From Alphaproteobacteria bacterium (lineage in GTDB: Bacteria > Pseudomonadota > Alphaproteobacteria > Micropepsales > Micropepsaceae), in contig CANJIS010000020.1 in assembly GCA_947474565.1 (NCBI GenBank), forward strand, positions 1 through 37,686: 37,686 nucleotides of DNA, written 5' to 3'. This document shows positions 31,405 to 37,686 of the stretch, one piece after another. The notes beneath the pieces are model-generated. The model was not told the origin of the DNA. It made no database searches and saw only the letters and a program-made list of their open reading frames with translations. Numbering within the stretch: position 1 is the first letter of the stretch; every line of letters starts with the position of its first letter. Position numbers and translations under genes: made by a program.

Positions 31405-33579
31405 ATGACCATTCAGAAAAAGAGCGGAAATGCCACTGCACTCTCCCGCCGCAATCTTTTGAAAGTCGGTGCCGCCGCGGGCGGCGGACTTCTGCTCAGC
31501 TTCCACACTCCTTCGGCCCTGGCACAGGCGCCGGCCGCCACGCCCTATGTCCTCAACCCCAACGCCTTCATCGCCATCGCACCGGATGGAAAAGTTACGT
31601 TCCAGATTCCGCAGCAGGAAATGGGACAAGGCGTCTATACATCGCTGTCCCAGCTTCTCGCCGATGAGTTGGATGTTTCCTTCGATATGGTCACCCCCCT
31701 GCCCGCGCCGCCTGTCGACGCGCTCTATGGAAGCCCGCGCTCGCACCGCATGGGCACCGGCGGCTCGCAATCCATACGCAGCTTCTATTATCCCCTGCGC
31801 CAGGTGGGCGCCTCGGGCCGCGCCATGCTGGTGCAAGCCGCCGCGAACCAGTGGAAAGTAAATCCCGCCACGCTGCGCACCGAAGCCGGGCAGGTGATCG
31901 ACGATGCCCATGGCGGGCGCAAACTGTCTTATGGCGAGCTTGCGCCGCGCGCTGCCAAGCTGCCCGCGCCGCAAAATCCCAAAATCAAGGATGACAAAGA
32001 TCTCAAGCTGATCGGCCGCTCCGTCCATCGCCTGGACGCCGTGCAGAAAGGCAACGGCACCGCGCAATACGGCATTGACGTTCGTTTGCCGGGCATGAAA
32101 TTCGCGGCGCTTTCGGCATCCCCGGTGGTGGGCGGCAAAATCGGCCATATCGATTCCGCCAAACTTGCCGCCAACCTGCAGCTTGTCCAGTTAGACGACA
32201 TCGTAGCCGTGATTGGTCCCGATTACTGGTCGGCGCAGAAGGGCTTGCGCTCGCTCAATATCACCTGGGACGGCGGCGAAAACAGCAAGCTTGATTCAGC
32301 GCAGATCTGGAAAGAACTGCGCGCCACCAGCGAACAGAAAGGCGTCGAAGCGGTTAGCTTTGGCGACGCCGCCAGAGGCCTGGCGGACGGCGCGCGCCTG
32401 GATGCCGCTTATGAAATGCCCTTCCTGTCCCATGCGCCGATGGAGCCGCAAAATTTCACTGTGCATGTCACGGCGCGCGTCTGTGAGATGTGGGGCGGCA
32501 GCCAGTCCCAGACCGGCGCGGTCGCTGCCGCGGCGAAGGCGCTGGGCATCACGCCGGACAAGATAACATTCCACAATTACATGATGGGCGGCGGCTTTGG
32601 CCGCAGGCTCGACAGCGACATGGTGGTGAAGTCCGCGCGCATCGCCCAGAAAGTGGACGGCCCCGTTCAGGTGATCTGGAGCCGCGAAGAAGACACCACC
32701 CAGGACATGTATCGCCCCGCCTATCGAAATGTGATGTCGGCCAGCCTGTCACCCAAGGGCAGGATCAATGGCTGGAGCCACCGCATCGCCGGCGGCTCTA
32801 TCTCGGTTCGCATGTCGGGAAAACCGCTCACCGGCGGCCTGGATCGCGGCAATGTCGATGGCGCGCTGGACAATGTCTATGGCGTGGACAACTACCGGGT
32901 CGAGTATATCCAGGCCGAACCCCGCGCCCTCAATCTGGGTTACTGGCGCGGCGTAGCGCCCAACAACAATGTCTTCGCCATTGAAAGCCTGATGGATGAA
33001 CTGGCGCGCAAGGCCGGCCAGGATCCGGTGGCGTTCCGCCTGGCGCATCTGGACAAGACCCCGCGCCTGAAAGCGGCGTTGAGCCAAGTGGCGCAGAAGG
33101 CCAACTGGGGAAAGAAAATGCCGCCCCGCTGGGGTCAGGGCGTTTGCGCTCAGTTCGCCTTCGGCACCTACATAACCACCATCGCCGAAGTGGAAGTGGG
33201 CACCGATGGCGAAGTGCGGGTGCATAAATTCACTTCGGTGGTGGATGCCGGCCGCACCGTCAATCCCGACACCATTGTCGCCCAGCTTCAGGGCGGACTG
33301 ATCTTCGGCACCACGGCCGCCCTGTTTGGCAACATCACCGTGAAGGATGGCCGGGTGCAGCAGACCAATTTCAACAATTACCGCATCATGCGCATCAACG
33401 AAGCTCCCGCGACCGACATCACGGTGGTCAAAAGCATTGAAGCGCCAGGCGGAATCGGCGAACCGGGTTGTTCGGCCGGCCCACCTTCCATCGTCAACGC
33501 CATAGCGGCGGCCACGGGCGTGCGCTTGCGCAGCCTGCCAATTGATCGCCAGTTGCTGGCCGCAAAACGCTCAGTATAG
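31405..33579 (+). CDS. iorB: Isoquinoline 1-oxidoreductase-type large subunit, molybdopterin-binding, Tat-exported
   Basis: A 724-residue subunit. The N-terminus carries a twin-arginine signal (SRRNLLK, residues 14-20, then a Gly/Ala/Leu core and ALAQ), so the folded Mo enzyme should go to the periplasm together with iorA. The body has the two molybdopterin-binding regions with MGQGVYTSLSQLLADELD near residue 73, MGGGFGRRLDSDMVVKSA near 393, and GGIGEPGCSAGP with catalytic Glu686. Relatives hydroxylate N-heterocycles such as isoquinoline or oxidise aldehydes; the substrate here is unknown. No cytochrome or XdhC-like chaperone gene is adjacent. The neighbouring alcohol dehydrogenase is compatible with an aldehyde substrate (inference). 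Confidence 0.93.
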   Translation: MTIQKKSGNATALSRRNLLKVGAAAGGGLLLSFHTPSALAQAPAATPYVLNPNAFIAIAPDGKVTFQIPQQEMGQGVYTSLSQLLADELDVSFDMVTPLPAPPVDALYGSPRSHRMGTGGSQSIRSFYYPLRQVGASGRAMLVQAAANQWKVNPATLRTEAGQVIDDAHGGRKLSYGELAPRAAKLPAPQNPKIKDDKDLKLIGRSVHRLDAVQKGNGTAQYGIDVRLPGMKFAALSASPVVGGKIGHIDSAKLAANLQLVQLDDIVAVIGPDYWSAQKGLRSLNITWDGGENSKLDSAQIWKELRATSEQKGVEAVSFGDAARGLADGARLDAAYEMPFLSHAPMEPQNFTVHVTARVCEMWGGSQSQTGAVAAAAKALGITPDKITFHNYMMGGGFGRRLDSDMVVKSARIAQKVDGPVQVIWSREEDTTQDMYRPAYRNVMSASLSPKGRINGWSHRIAGGSISVRMSGKPLTGGLDRGNVDGALDNVYGVDNYRVEYIQAEPRALNLGYWRGVAPNNNVFAIESLMDELARKAGQDPVAFRLAHLDKTPRLKAALSQVAQKANWGKKMPPRWGQGVCAQFAFGTYITTIAEVEVGTDGEVRVHKFTSVVDAGRTVNPDTIVAQLQGGLIFGTTAALFGNITVKDGRVQQTNFNNYRIMRINEAPATDITVVKSIEAPGGIGEPGCSAGPPSIVNAIAAATGVRLRSLPIDRQLLAAKRSV

Positions 33580-33636
33580 GCTGAAAACCGCCGCGCCGCG
33601 TTCAAACTTCCATTTCACAACATCGGGGAGCTATCC

Positions 33637-34554
33637 ATGAGCGAAGGAATTGAACGCCGCACTGTTCTGATGGCGGCTGCGGCCGCATCCGGCATTGCCG
33701 CCATTGCGCAAGCCTCGGCGCAGCCGGCTCCCAGCGCCCGGCTCGCCGATGTGCCGCTTGCACCGGGCGTGCGGGCGACGGTGGAACGGCGCGGCCAGAT
33801 TGTGCTGATCGGCATCAATCGGCCCGAAGTGTTTAACCGCATGGACCCCGCCGGCAGCCGCGCTTTGGCGCTGGCGCTCACCGGCTATGACCGCGATGAC
33901 AGTTTGCGTTGCGCCATCCTGTTTGGGCAGGGCGAAAATTTCTCCCGCGGCGTCGATGTCGATGCGCGCCAGGCCGCCATCACCGCGCCGACGCCCGCAC
34001 CGGCGGACGCCAATGATCTCATCCGGCTTTCCGGCAACAATCCCAAACAGCGTTTGAGCAAGCCCATCATCGTGGTCGCCCATGGCGATACCTGGAATGC
34101 CGGCCATGAGATGTTCCTGGCCTGCGATATTCGCGTCTGTTCCGCCGATGTACGCTTCGGCCAGGACGAAACCAGCCATGCCCGCTTTCCCGGCGGCGGC
34201 GGCACCATCCGCATGGTGCGCGAGACCGGCTGGGGCAATGCCATGCGTTACATTCTGACCGGCGATCACTGGGGCGCACAGGAAGCGTTCCGCATGGGCC
34301 TGGTGCAGGAGATTGCGCCGACCAAGGAAGCGGCAATCGAAGCCGCAGTGCGTCTTGCCAACAAGGTGGCCGGTTGCGGGCCGCTGGGAATCAAGACCGC
34401 TCTTGCCAACGCCCATCTGGCGCTGGACGAAGGCGAGCCAGCGGCCTTTGCCGTGGCGGGCAAGCAATATGGCGATCTGTACCTCACCAAAGATTTCCTG
34501 GAAGGCCGCAAGGCCGAAGCCGAGAACAGGCCAGCTGTTTATATCGGCCAGTAA
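33637..34554 (+). CDS. Crotonase-fold protein with a predicted twin-arginine signal
   Basis: A 305-residue protein. GGGGAG lies 6 nt before ATG 33637. Residues 1-29 look like a Tat signal: ERRTVLM, an Ala-rich core, AQASAQP. Residues about 44-300 are an enoyl-CoA hydratase-like fold: INRPEVFNRMD (first oxyanion region), GQGENFSRGVDVD, NAGHEMFLACD with Glu158, and FGQDETSHARFPGGGGT with Glu178, the two acids of hydratases. The Gly-Gly-Gly before the first Glu is A-G-H, so the second oxyanion loop is altered. CoA thioesters are cytoplasmic, so an exported crotonase is unexpected; it may act on a non-CoA substrate, or the N-terminus may be a cytoplasmic extension. It lies 57 nt after iorB. Confidence 0.82.
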   Translation: MSEGIERRTVLMAAAAASGIAAIAQASAQPAPSARLADVPLAPGVRATVERRGQIVLIGINRPEVFNRMDPAGSRALALALTGYDRDDSLRCAILFGQGENFSRGVDVDARQAAITAPTPAPADANDLIRLSGNNPKQRLSKPIIVVAHGDTWNAGHEMFLACDIRVCSADVRFGQDETSHARFPGGGGTIRMVRETGWGNAMRYILTGDHWGAQEAFRMGLVQEIAPTKEAAIEAAVRLANKVAGCGPLGIKTALANAHLALDEGEPAAFAVAGKQYGDLYLTKDFLEGRKAEAENRPAVYIGQ

Positions 34555-34588
34555 GCCGATCGACCAGTAAGCCGATTGATAAGTAAGC
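34548..34588 (+). repeat. 16-bp tandem repeat across the crotonase stop codon
   Basis: CCAGTAAGCCGATCGA (34548-34563) is followed directly by CCAGTAAGCCGATTGA (34564-34579), one base different, and then by a partial third unit TAAGTAAGC (34580-34588). Unit 1 contains the crotonase stop. Two further TAA triplets follow, one in each later unit. Confidence 0.75.
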
Positions 34589-34644
34589 TTCTTATCGCCG
34601 CCACATCCCGCTATTAGTTTCGTCCGAATTCGACAGGAGCCGTC

Positions 34645-35700
34645 ATGAACGTCAAAGCCTATGCCGCCCAATCCGCCACCACGCCGCTGGCGCCCTGGAC
34701 CGTGGACCGCCGCGCGCCCGGGCCCAAGGATGTTGCGATTGAGATTCTGTATTGCGGCGTTTGCCATTCCGACATGCACACCGCGCGCGGCGAATGGCAC
34801 GGCGTGCAATTTCCGGCCGTGCCGGGGCATGAGATCATCGGCAAGGTGGCGGCGGTCGGCAAGGAAGTGACCAAGTTCAAGCCCGGCCAGGTTGTCGGTG
34901 TGGGCTGCATGGTGGCTTCCTGCCGCGTTTGCGACAGCTGCGGCGAAGGCCTGGAACAGTTTTGCAACGGCCCCGTCAGCTTCACCGGCACCTATAACGG
35001 TCCGGTTGGCGGCGGTGCGAATACCTATGGCGGCTATTCCACCGCCATCACGGTGGATCAGGATTTTGTGCTTGCCGTCAATCATGGCGAGAAAGACCTG
35101 GCCGGCGCCGCCCCCTTGCTCTGCGCCGGCATCACCACCTGGTCGCCCTTGCGCCACTGGAAAGCCGGACCCGGCAAGAAAGTCGGCATTGTCGGTATCG
35201 GCGGGCTCGGTCATATGGGCGTCAAGCTGGCGCACGCGTTGGGCGCGCATGTCGTGGCCTTCACCACCTCCAAGGACAAAGTTGCCGACGCCAAGAAGCT
35301 GGGCGCCGACGAAGTCGTGATCTCCAAAGATCCCGAAGCCATGAAGAGCCACGCCAACAGCTTCGACCTCATCATCAACACCGTGGCGGCGTCGCACGAC
35401 CTGGACGCTTACATGGTGCTGCTCAAGCGTGACGGCACCCAGGTTCTGGTGGGCGCGCCGCCCACCCCGCACCCCTCGCCCGCCGCCTTCAACCTGATCT
35501 TCAAGCGCCGCAGCCTGGGCGGCTCGCTGATCGGCGGCATCGCCGAGACGCAGGAGATGCTGGATTTCTGCGCCAAGAACGGCATCACTTCGGATATCGA
35601 GATGATCCCGATGCAGGACATCAACAAAGCCTATGACCGGATGCTGAAAAGCGATGTGAAATATCGCTTTGTCATCGACATGGCATCGCTCAAGGCATGA
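34645..35700 (+). CDS. Zinc-dependent NAD(P) alcohol dehydrogenase, cinnamyl-alcohol type
   Basis: A 351-residue medium-chain dehydrogenase. The catalytic zinc site has Cys40 (CGVCHSDMH), His62-Glu63 (PGHEIIG) and a Cys in LLCAGITTWSP; structural zinc is bound by Cys93, 96, 99 and 107. The nucleotide-binding motif is VGIVGIGGLGHMGVKLAHALG (about 185-205); the residue after the second strand (FTTSKDK) suggests NADP preference. This is the YahK/AdhC/CAD branch that reduces a range of aldehydes or oxidises primary alcohols. AGGAG precedes ATG 34645. It overlaps CutA by ATGA. It could supply or consume an aldehyde for the adjacent Mo enzyme, though one is cytoplasmic and the other exported. Confidence 0.93.
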   Translation: MNVKAYAAQSATTPLAPWTVDRRAPGPKDVAIEILYCGVCHSDMHTARGEWHGVQFPAVPGHEIIGKVAAVGKEVTKFKPGQVVGVGCMVASCRVCDSCGEGLEQFCNGPVSFTGTYNGPVGGGANTYGGYSTAITVDQDFVLAVNHGEKDLAGAAPLLCAGITTWSPLRHWKAGPGKKVGIVGIGGLGHMGVKLAHALGAHVVAFTTSKDKVADAKKLGADEVVISKDPEAMKSHANSFDLIINTVAASHDLDAYMVLLKRDGTQVLVGAPPTPHPSPAAFNLIFKRRSLGGSLIGGIAETQEMLDFCAKNGITSDIEMIPMQDINKAYDRMLKSDVKYRFVIDMASLKA

Positions 35701-36023
35701 CCGCGGCTGCGTTCGGCGTCGTCACAACGACAGTGTCCAAGCCCGAGGACGCCGAGCGGCTTGCCGAACTTGTGCTGTCGGAAAAGCTGGCGGCCTGTGT
35801 GCAGATCCTGCCCATCGCCAGCCGCTACGTGTGGAAGGGCGAAAAGATGCAGGAGCAGGAAAGGATGCTCCTGATCAAGACACGCGCCAGCCTGTTCGAC
35901 AAAGTGATGGCGCGGATCGCGCAAGATCATCCCTATGAAACACCGGAGCTGGTGGCCACGCCCTTCGCGGCCGGAGCCGCCGGTTATCTGGGCTGGATTG
36001 CGCAAAACACGAAAGACGCCTGA
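35697..36023 (+). CDS. cutA: CutA1 divalent-cation tolerance protein
   Basis: A 108-residue trimeric ferredoxin-like protein. VVTTTVSKPEDAERLAELVLSEKLAACVQILPIASRYVWKGE covers the typical first half with the conserved Cys; EERMLLIKTRASLF and HPYETPELVATPFAAG follow (the H-P-Y-x-x-P motif). It has been linked to copper tolerance in E. coli, but the true role is debated. It overlaps the alcohol dehydrogenase by 4 nt and converges on the small lipoprotein gene, whose stop begins one base after its own. Confidence 0.94.
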   Translation: MTAAAFGVVTTTVSKPEDAERLAELVLSEKLAACVQILPIASRYVWKGEKMQEQERMLLIKTRASLFDKVMARIAQDHPYETPELVATPFAAGAAGYLGWIAQNTKDA

Positions 36024-36233
36024 TTATTTCGGCGAGGCCGCCATGCGGCAGGTCAGATGCTGCGTCGTTCCAGGCATGGCATTCTTGTTGCAGCCGGTAT
36101 AGGCCGCGCGTTCATGCTGCTGCTGATCGAACCGCGCCTTGTCGGTTTTCAATTGATCGAATTTCTGCGGCACGCCGCAGGCGCAAAGAGCAAGAGGCAG
36201 CGCAAGACATAAAAGTGTCCGCACCATCATCAT
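36024..36233 (-). CDS. Small putative lipoprotein
   Basis: A 69-residue protein that I do not recognise. The N-terminus (MMMVRTLLCLALPLALCACG) looks like a lipoprotein signal: a basic residue, a Leu/Ala core, and a possible lipobox L-C-A-C with Cys19. The mature part is short and Gln/Asp/Lys-rich, with two more Cys near residues 48 and 62. It starts inside the FKBP stop (ATGA overlap), so it is probably translated with that gene; there are three consecutive candidate ATG or GTG codons. A role beside the secreted FKBP in the periplasm is plausible only from context. Confidence 0.65.
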   Translation of the reverse strand: MMMVRTLLCLALPLALCACGVPQKFDQLKTDKARFDQQQHERAAYTGCNKNAMPGTTQHLTCRMAASPK

Positions 36234-36796
36234 TGCGGGAAGCTCAAAAACGCCCCTGCCCGCCGCTCAAAGCCCTGCGATGACGAACTGACGCCGAAGC
36301 CAACGCCCGGGGCCTGGCCCGGCGGTGGCCCGTCGAGCACTGAGATCAGCGTAATGTCGAACACCAGACTCTGATTGGGCGGGATGGCGCCATTGGCTGC
36401 ACCGGCGGAGCCGAAGCCCAGACTGGCGGGCATCACCACCTGCCAGCGTTCGCCGACATGCATCAACTGCAGCGCCTCATTCATGCCCCGGATCAAGGCG
36501 CTGACCGCGGCGGTAGCGGGAAGGCCGGGCGACGCGCCGTCGAACACCGTGCCGTTGATCAGCTTGCCGCTATAGACGATCTGCACAGTGTCGCGCGGAC
36601 CGGGCCGCTTGCCGAAACCGGGCGTCAGAATGCGGTACTGCAAACCATCGGGCAGTTTCACCACGCCCGGCTTGGCGGCATTGGCGGCGAGGAAGGATTT
36701 GTTGGCGCCATCGCTCAGCGCCTCGTCCACAGCCTGGCCAAACGCTGGACCAACGCAGGCAGCAGCAAGAACAAGGATCAAGGCGGGCAAACGCAT
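36230..36796 (-). CDS. Second secreted FKBP-type protein, diverged active site
   Basis: A 188-residue paralogue of the protein at 6545-7102, sharing the unusual N-terminal helix pattern (DEALSDGANKSFLAANAAKPGVV). ATG 36796 begins a signal peptide (MRLPALILVLAAACVGPAFG-QA); a longer frame is open upstream but has no such signal. The FKBP domain (about 60-155) keeps IVYSGKLINGTVFDG, but the active-site Trp (G-W in the paralogue) is Met (RGMNEAL), and the Tyr of A-Y-G-D-R-G is Phe (SLGFGSAG). A Gly/Ser-rich tail follows. It may be a weak isomerase or a pure chaperone (inference). It is followed by the small lipoprotein. Confidence 0.85.
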   Translation of the reverse strand: MRLPALILVLAAACVGPAFGQAVDEALSDGANKSFLAANAAKPGVVKLPDGLQYRILTPGFGKRPGPRDTVQIVYSGKLINGTVFDGASPGLPATAAVSALIRGMNEALQLMHVGERWQVVMPASLGFGSAGAANGAIPPNQSLVFDITLISVLDGPPPGQAPGVGFGVSSSSQGFERRAGAFLSFPQ

Positions 36797-36970
36797 ATTT
36801 GTGAGGTAGCGGATAATCGGGCTGCCGCCAAATGGCGATCGGGCAATTATCCCACAGCCGCTCCCGATATCCATTTGATTCTGCCTAGTTTTTAAACAAT
36901 TTCGCTTTTGCAACAATAGCTAAAGACGCTTTGCAACACCATGACGTGCATGTAACCTGCGCCGCAGAGT

Positions 36971-36995
36971 GGGGAAACCGATGACAGGTTTCCCC
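36971..36995 (+). promoter_or_regulatory. Hairpin in the leader of the propeller gene
   Basis: GGGGAAACC (36971-36979) pairs exactly with GGTTTCCCC (36987-36995) over a 7-nt loop. The hairpin ends 4 nt before the ribosome site GGGAG (36999-37003) and 17 nt before ATG 37013. It could stabilise the mRNA 5' end or serve as an operator; no T-run follows, so it is not a terminator. Confidence 0.55.
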
Positions 36996-37012
36996 TGCGG
37001 GAGAAATTGTTC

Positions 37013-37686
37013 ATGATCAAACGTACGAAGTTCTTGATTGGCGCCGCCATGACTGTGGCGCTCGCCGGTGCTGGCATCAGCCAGCACGTGTTCACCAGCC
37101 CTGCTGAAGCCCAGGCCTCGACGCCGGGCAGCACGATGGTTCCGAAGTTCAGCGTTGAGCCGCTTTGGCCCAAGCCGCTGCCGAACCATTGGCGCATTGG
37201 CTCGACCATCGGTGTCGGCGTCGACAAGCAGGACAACATCTGGATCATCCATCGTCCTGGCACGCTGGAAGCCAAGGAATCCTATCTGACCCGCAAGGAA
37301 GCGGATTGCTGCACGGCTGCTCCGGACGTTCTGGCCTTCAATCAGGCTGGCGTTCTGATCAAGTCCTGGGGCCGCGACGCCGGCAAGGTCGGCACCGCCG
37401 GTCATGACTGGCCCACCTCCAACCACGGCATCACGATCGATCCCGAAGGCAATGTCTGGCTCGGCGCCAACAGCGCCGCCCAGCCTGGCGAAGCGCCCGG
37501 TACGGCGGCGCAGTTTGCGGCCGCCCAGAAAGCTGCTGCCCGCCGTGCGGCGGCGGCTGCTGCCCCTGCTTCCGGCGCGTCTGCTGGCGGCGAAGGCGGT
37601 GGTGAAGTCGGCAAGTATCACGACAGCTTCATGCTGAAGTTCACCCCGGATGGTAAGTATCTGGGCGAAATCGGCACGGCCAACGG
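37013..37686 (+). CDS. Secreted NHL/six-bladed beta-propeller protein (partial)
   Basis: The frame is open from ATG 37013 to the window edge (224 codons, 3' end missing). GGGAG lies about 9 nt upstream. A signal peptide (MIKRTKFLIGAAMTVALAG, cleavage near AEA-QA) precedes propeller blades of the NHL or amidating-lyase type: IGVGVDKQDNIWIIHRPG, DVLAFNQAGVLIKSWG, HGITIDPEGNVWLGAN and MLKFTPDGKYLGEIG. Between the last two lies a low-complexity insert of about 40 residues rich in Ala, Gly and Pro (about residues 158-200). A Cys-Cys pair occurs near residue 101. Substrate unknown; related proteins bind ligands or lyse peptide-like bonds in the periplasm. Confidence 0.8.
   Translation, partial: MIKRTKFLIGAAMTVALAGAGISQHVFTSPAEAQASTPGSTMVPKFSVEPLWPKPLPNHWRIGSTIGVGVDKQDNIWIIHRPGTLEAKESYLTRKEADCCTAAPDVLAFNQAGVLIKSWGRDAGKVGTAGHDWPTSNHGITIDPEGNVWLGANSAAQPGEAPGTAAQFAAAQKAAARRAAAAAAPASGASAGGEGGGEVGKYHDSFMLKFTPDGKYLGEIGTAN

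Noticed and set aside
33631-35472. A 613-codon open frame on the minus strand opposite the crotonase and alcohol dehydrogenase genes
   Set aside because: The translation is His/Arg/Gly-rich with no recognisable domain and mirrors the codon bias of strong plus-strand genes, as expected for antisense frames in GC-rich DNA.

Overview
This is a GC-rich (roughly 60-65 % by eye), densely packed chromosomal segment from an alphaproteobacterium. Lineage clues are an NDUFS4-like complex I accessory subunit, a GH17-GT2 glucan synthase of the NdvB/NdvC type, a dihydroorotase with the D-x-Q-x-H variant metal motif, a ClpP variant with an acidic N-terminus, and small dispersed palindromes. I cannot name the genus; a Rhizobiales- or Micropepsaceae-like organism is a guess.

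Layout. (1) 1-890: start of a secreted protein, a long gap, and a chimeric pseudogene in which the first ~39 codons of a short-chain dehydrogenase run in frame into the last ~85 codons of an IS3-family transposase. (2) 896-3779 (+): YceI-like protein, TsaC/Sua5 and a GlcD-type FAD dehydrogenase, coupled by 4-nt overlaps. (3) 9258-3890 (-): dihydroorotase, LysE/RhtB exporter, secreted FKBP and beta-glucan synthase. (4) 9325-17997 (+): YgfZ and Tag, then a sulfur amino acid and peptide cluster (cysteine synthase, mercaptopyruvate sulfurtransferase, GNAT, OPT transporter, POT transporter, cystathionine beta-lyase) ending in hisI. (5) 18063-21701 (+): AI-2E family permease with an extra ~240-residue C-terminal domain, an exported cupin, and an outer-membrane beta-barrel gene interrupted by a stop codon exactly at its signal-peptide junction. 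(6) 23358-21735 (-): glutaminyl cyclase, tRNA-Pro, NDUFS4-like protein, tRNA-Arg. (7) 23535-26189 (+): OmpR/EnvZ-type two-component pair and an IscU/SufU-like scaffold. (8) 30818-26263 (-): MarR regulator, Rap1a-like secreted protein, GGDEF protein, sirtuin, ClpP variant and GH13 alpha-glucosidase. (9) 30938-36023 (+): two-subunit molybdenum hydroxylase (IorA/IorB type), a crotonase with a twin-arginine signal, zinc alcohol dehydrogenase and CutA. (10) 36796-36024 (-): a second FKBP and a small lipoprotein. (11) 37013 to the end (+): a secreted NHL/beta-propeller protein, cut by the window edge.

Most of the window is ordinary core gene content; I see no CRISPR array, prophage, plasmid origin or complete insertion sequence, and no undescribed multi-gene system that I can demonstrate. 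The best leads are the MarR / IorAB / exported crotonase / alcohol dehydrogenase block, which has a near-consensus promoter with a palindrome over its -10 box; the nonsense-interrupted beta-barrel gene; the transposase-dehydrogenase chimera; the altered active sites in ClpP, dihydroorotase and the second FKBP; and two families of small palindromic elements at gene 3' ends, one showing a compensatory stem change.
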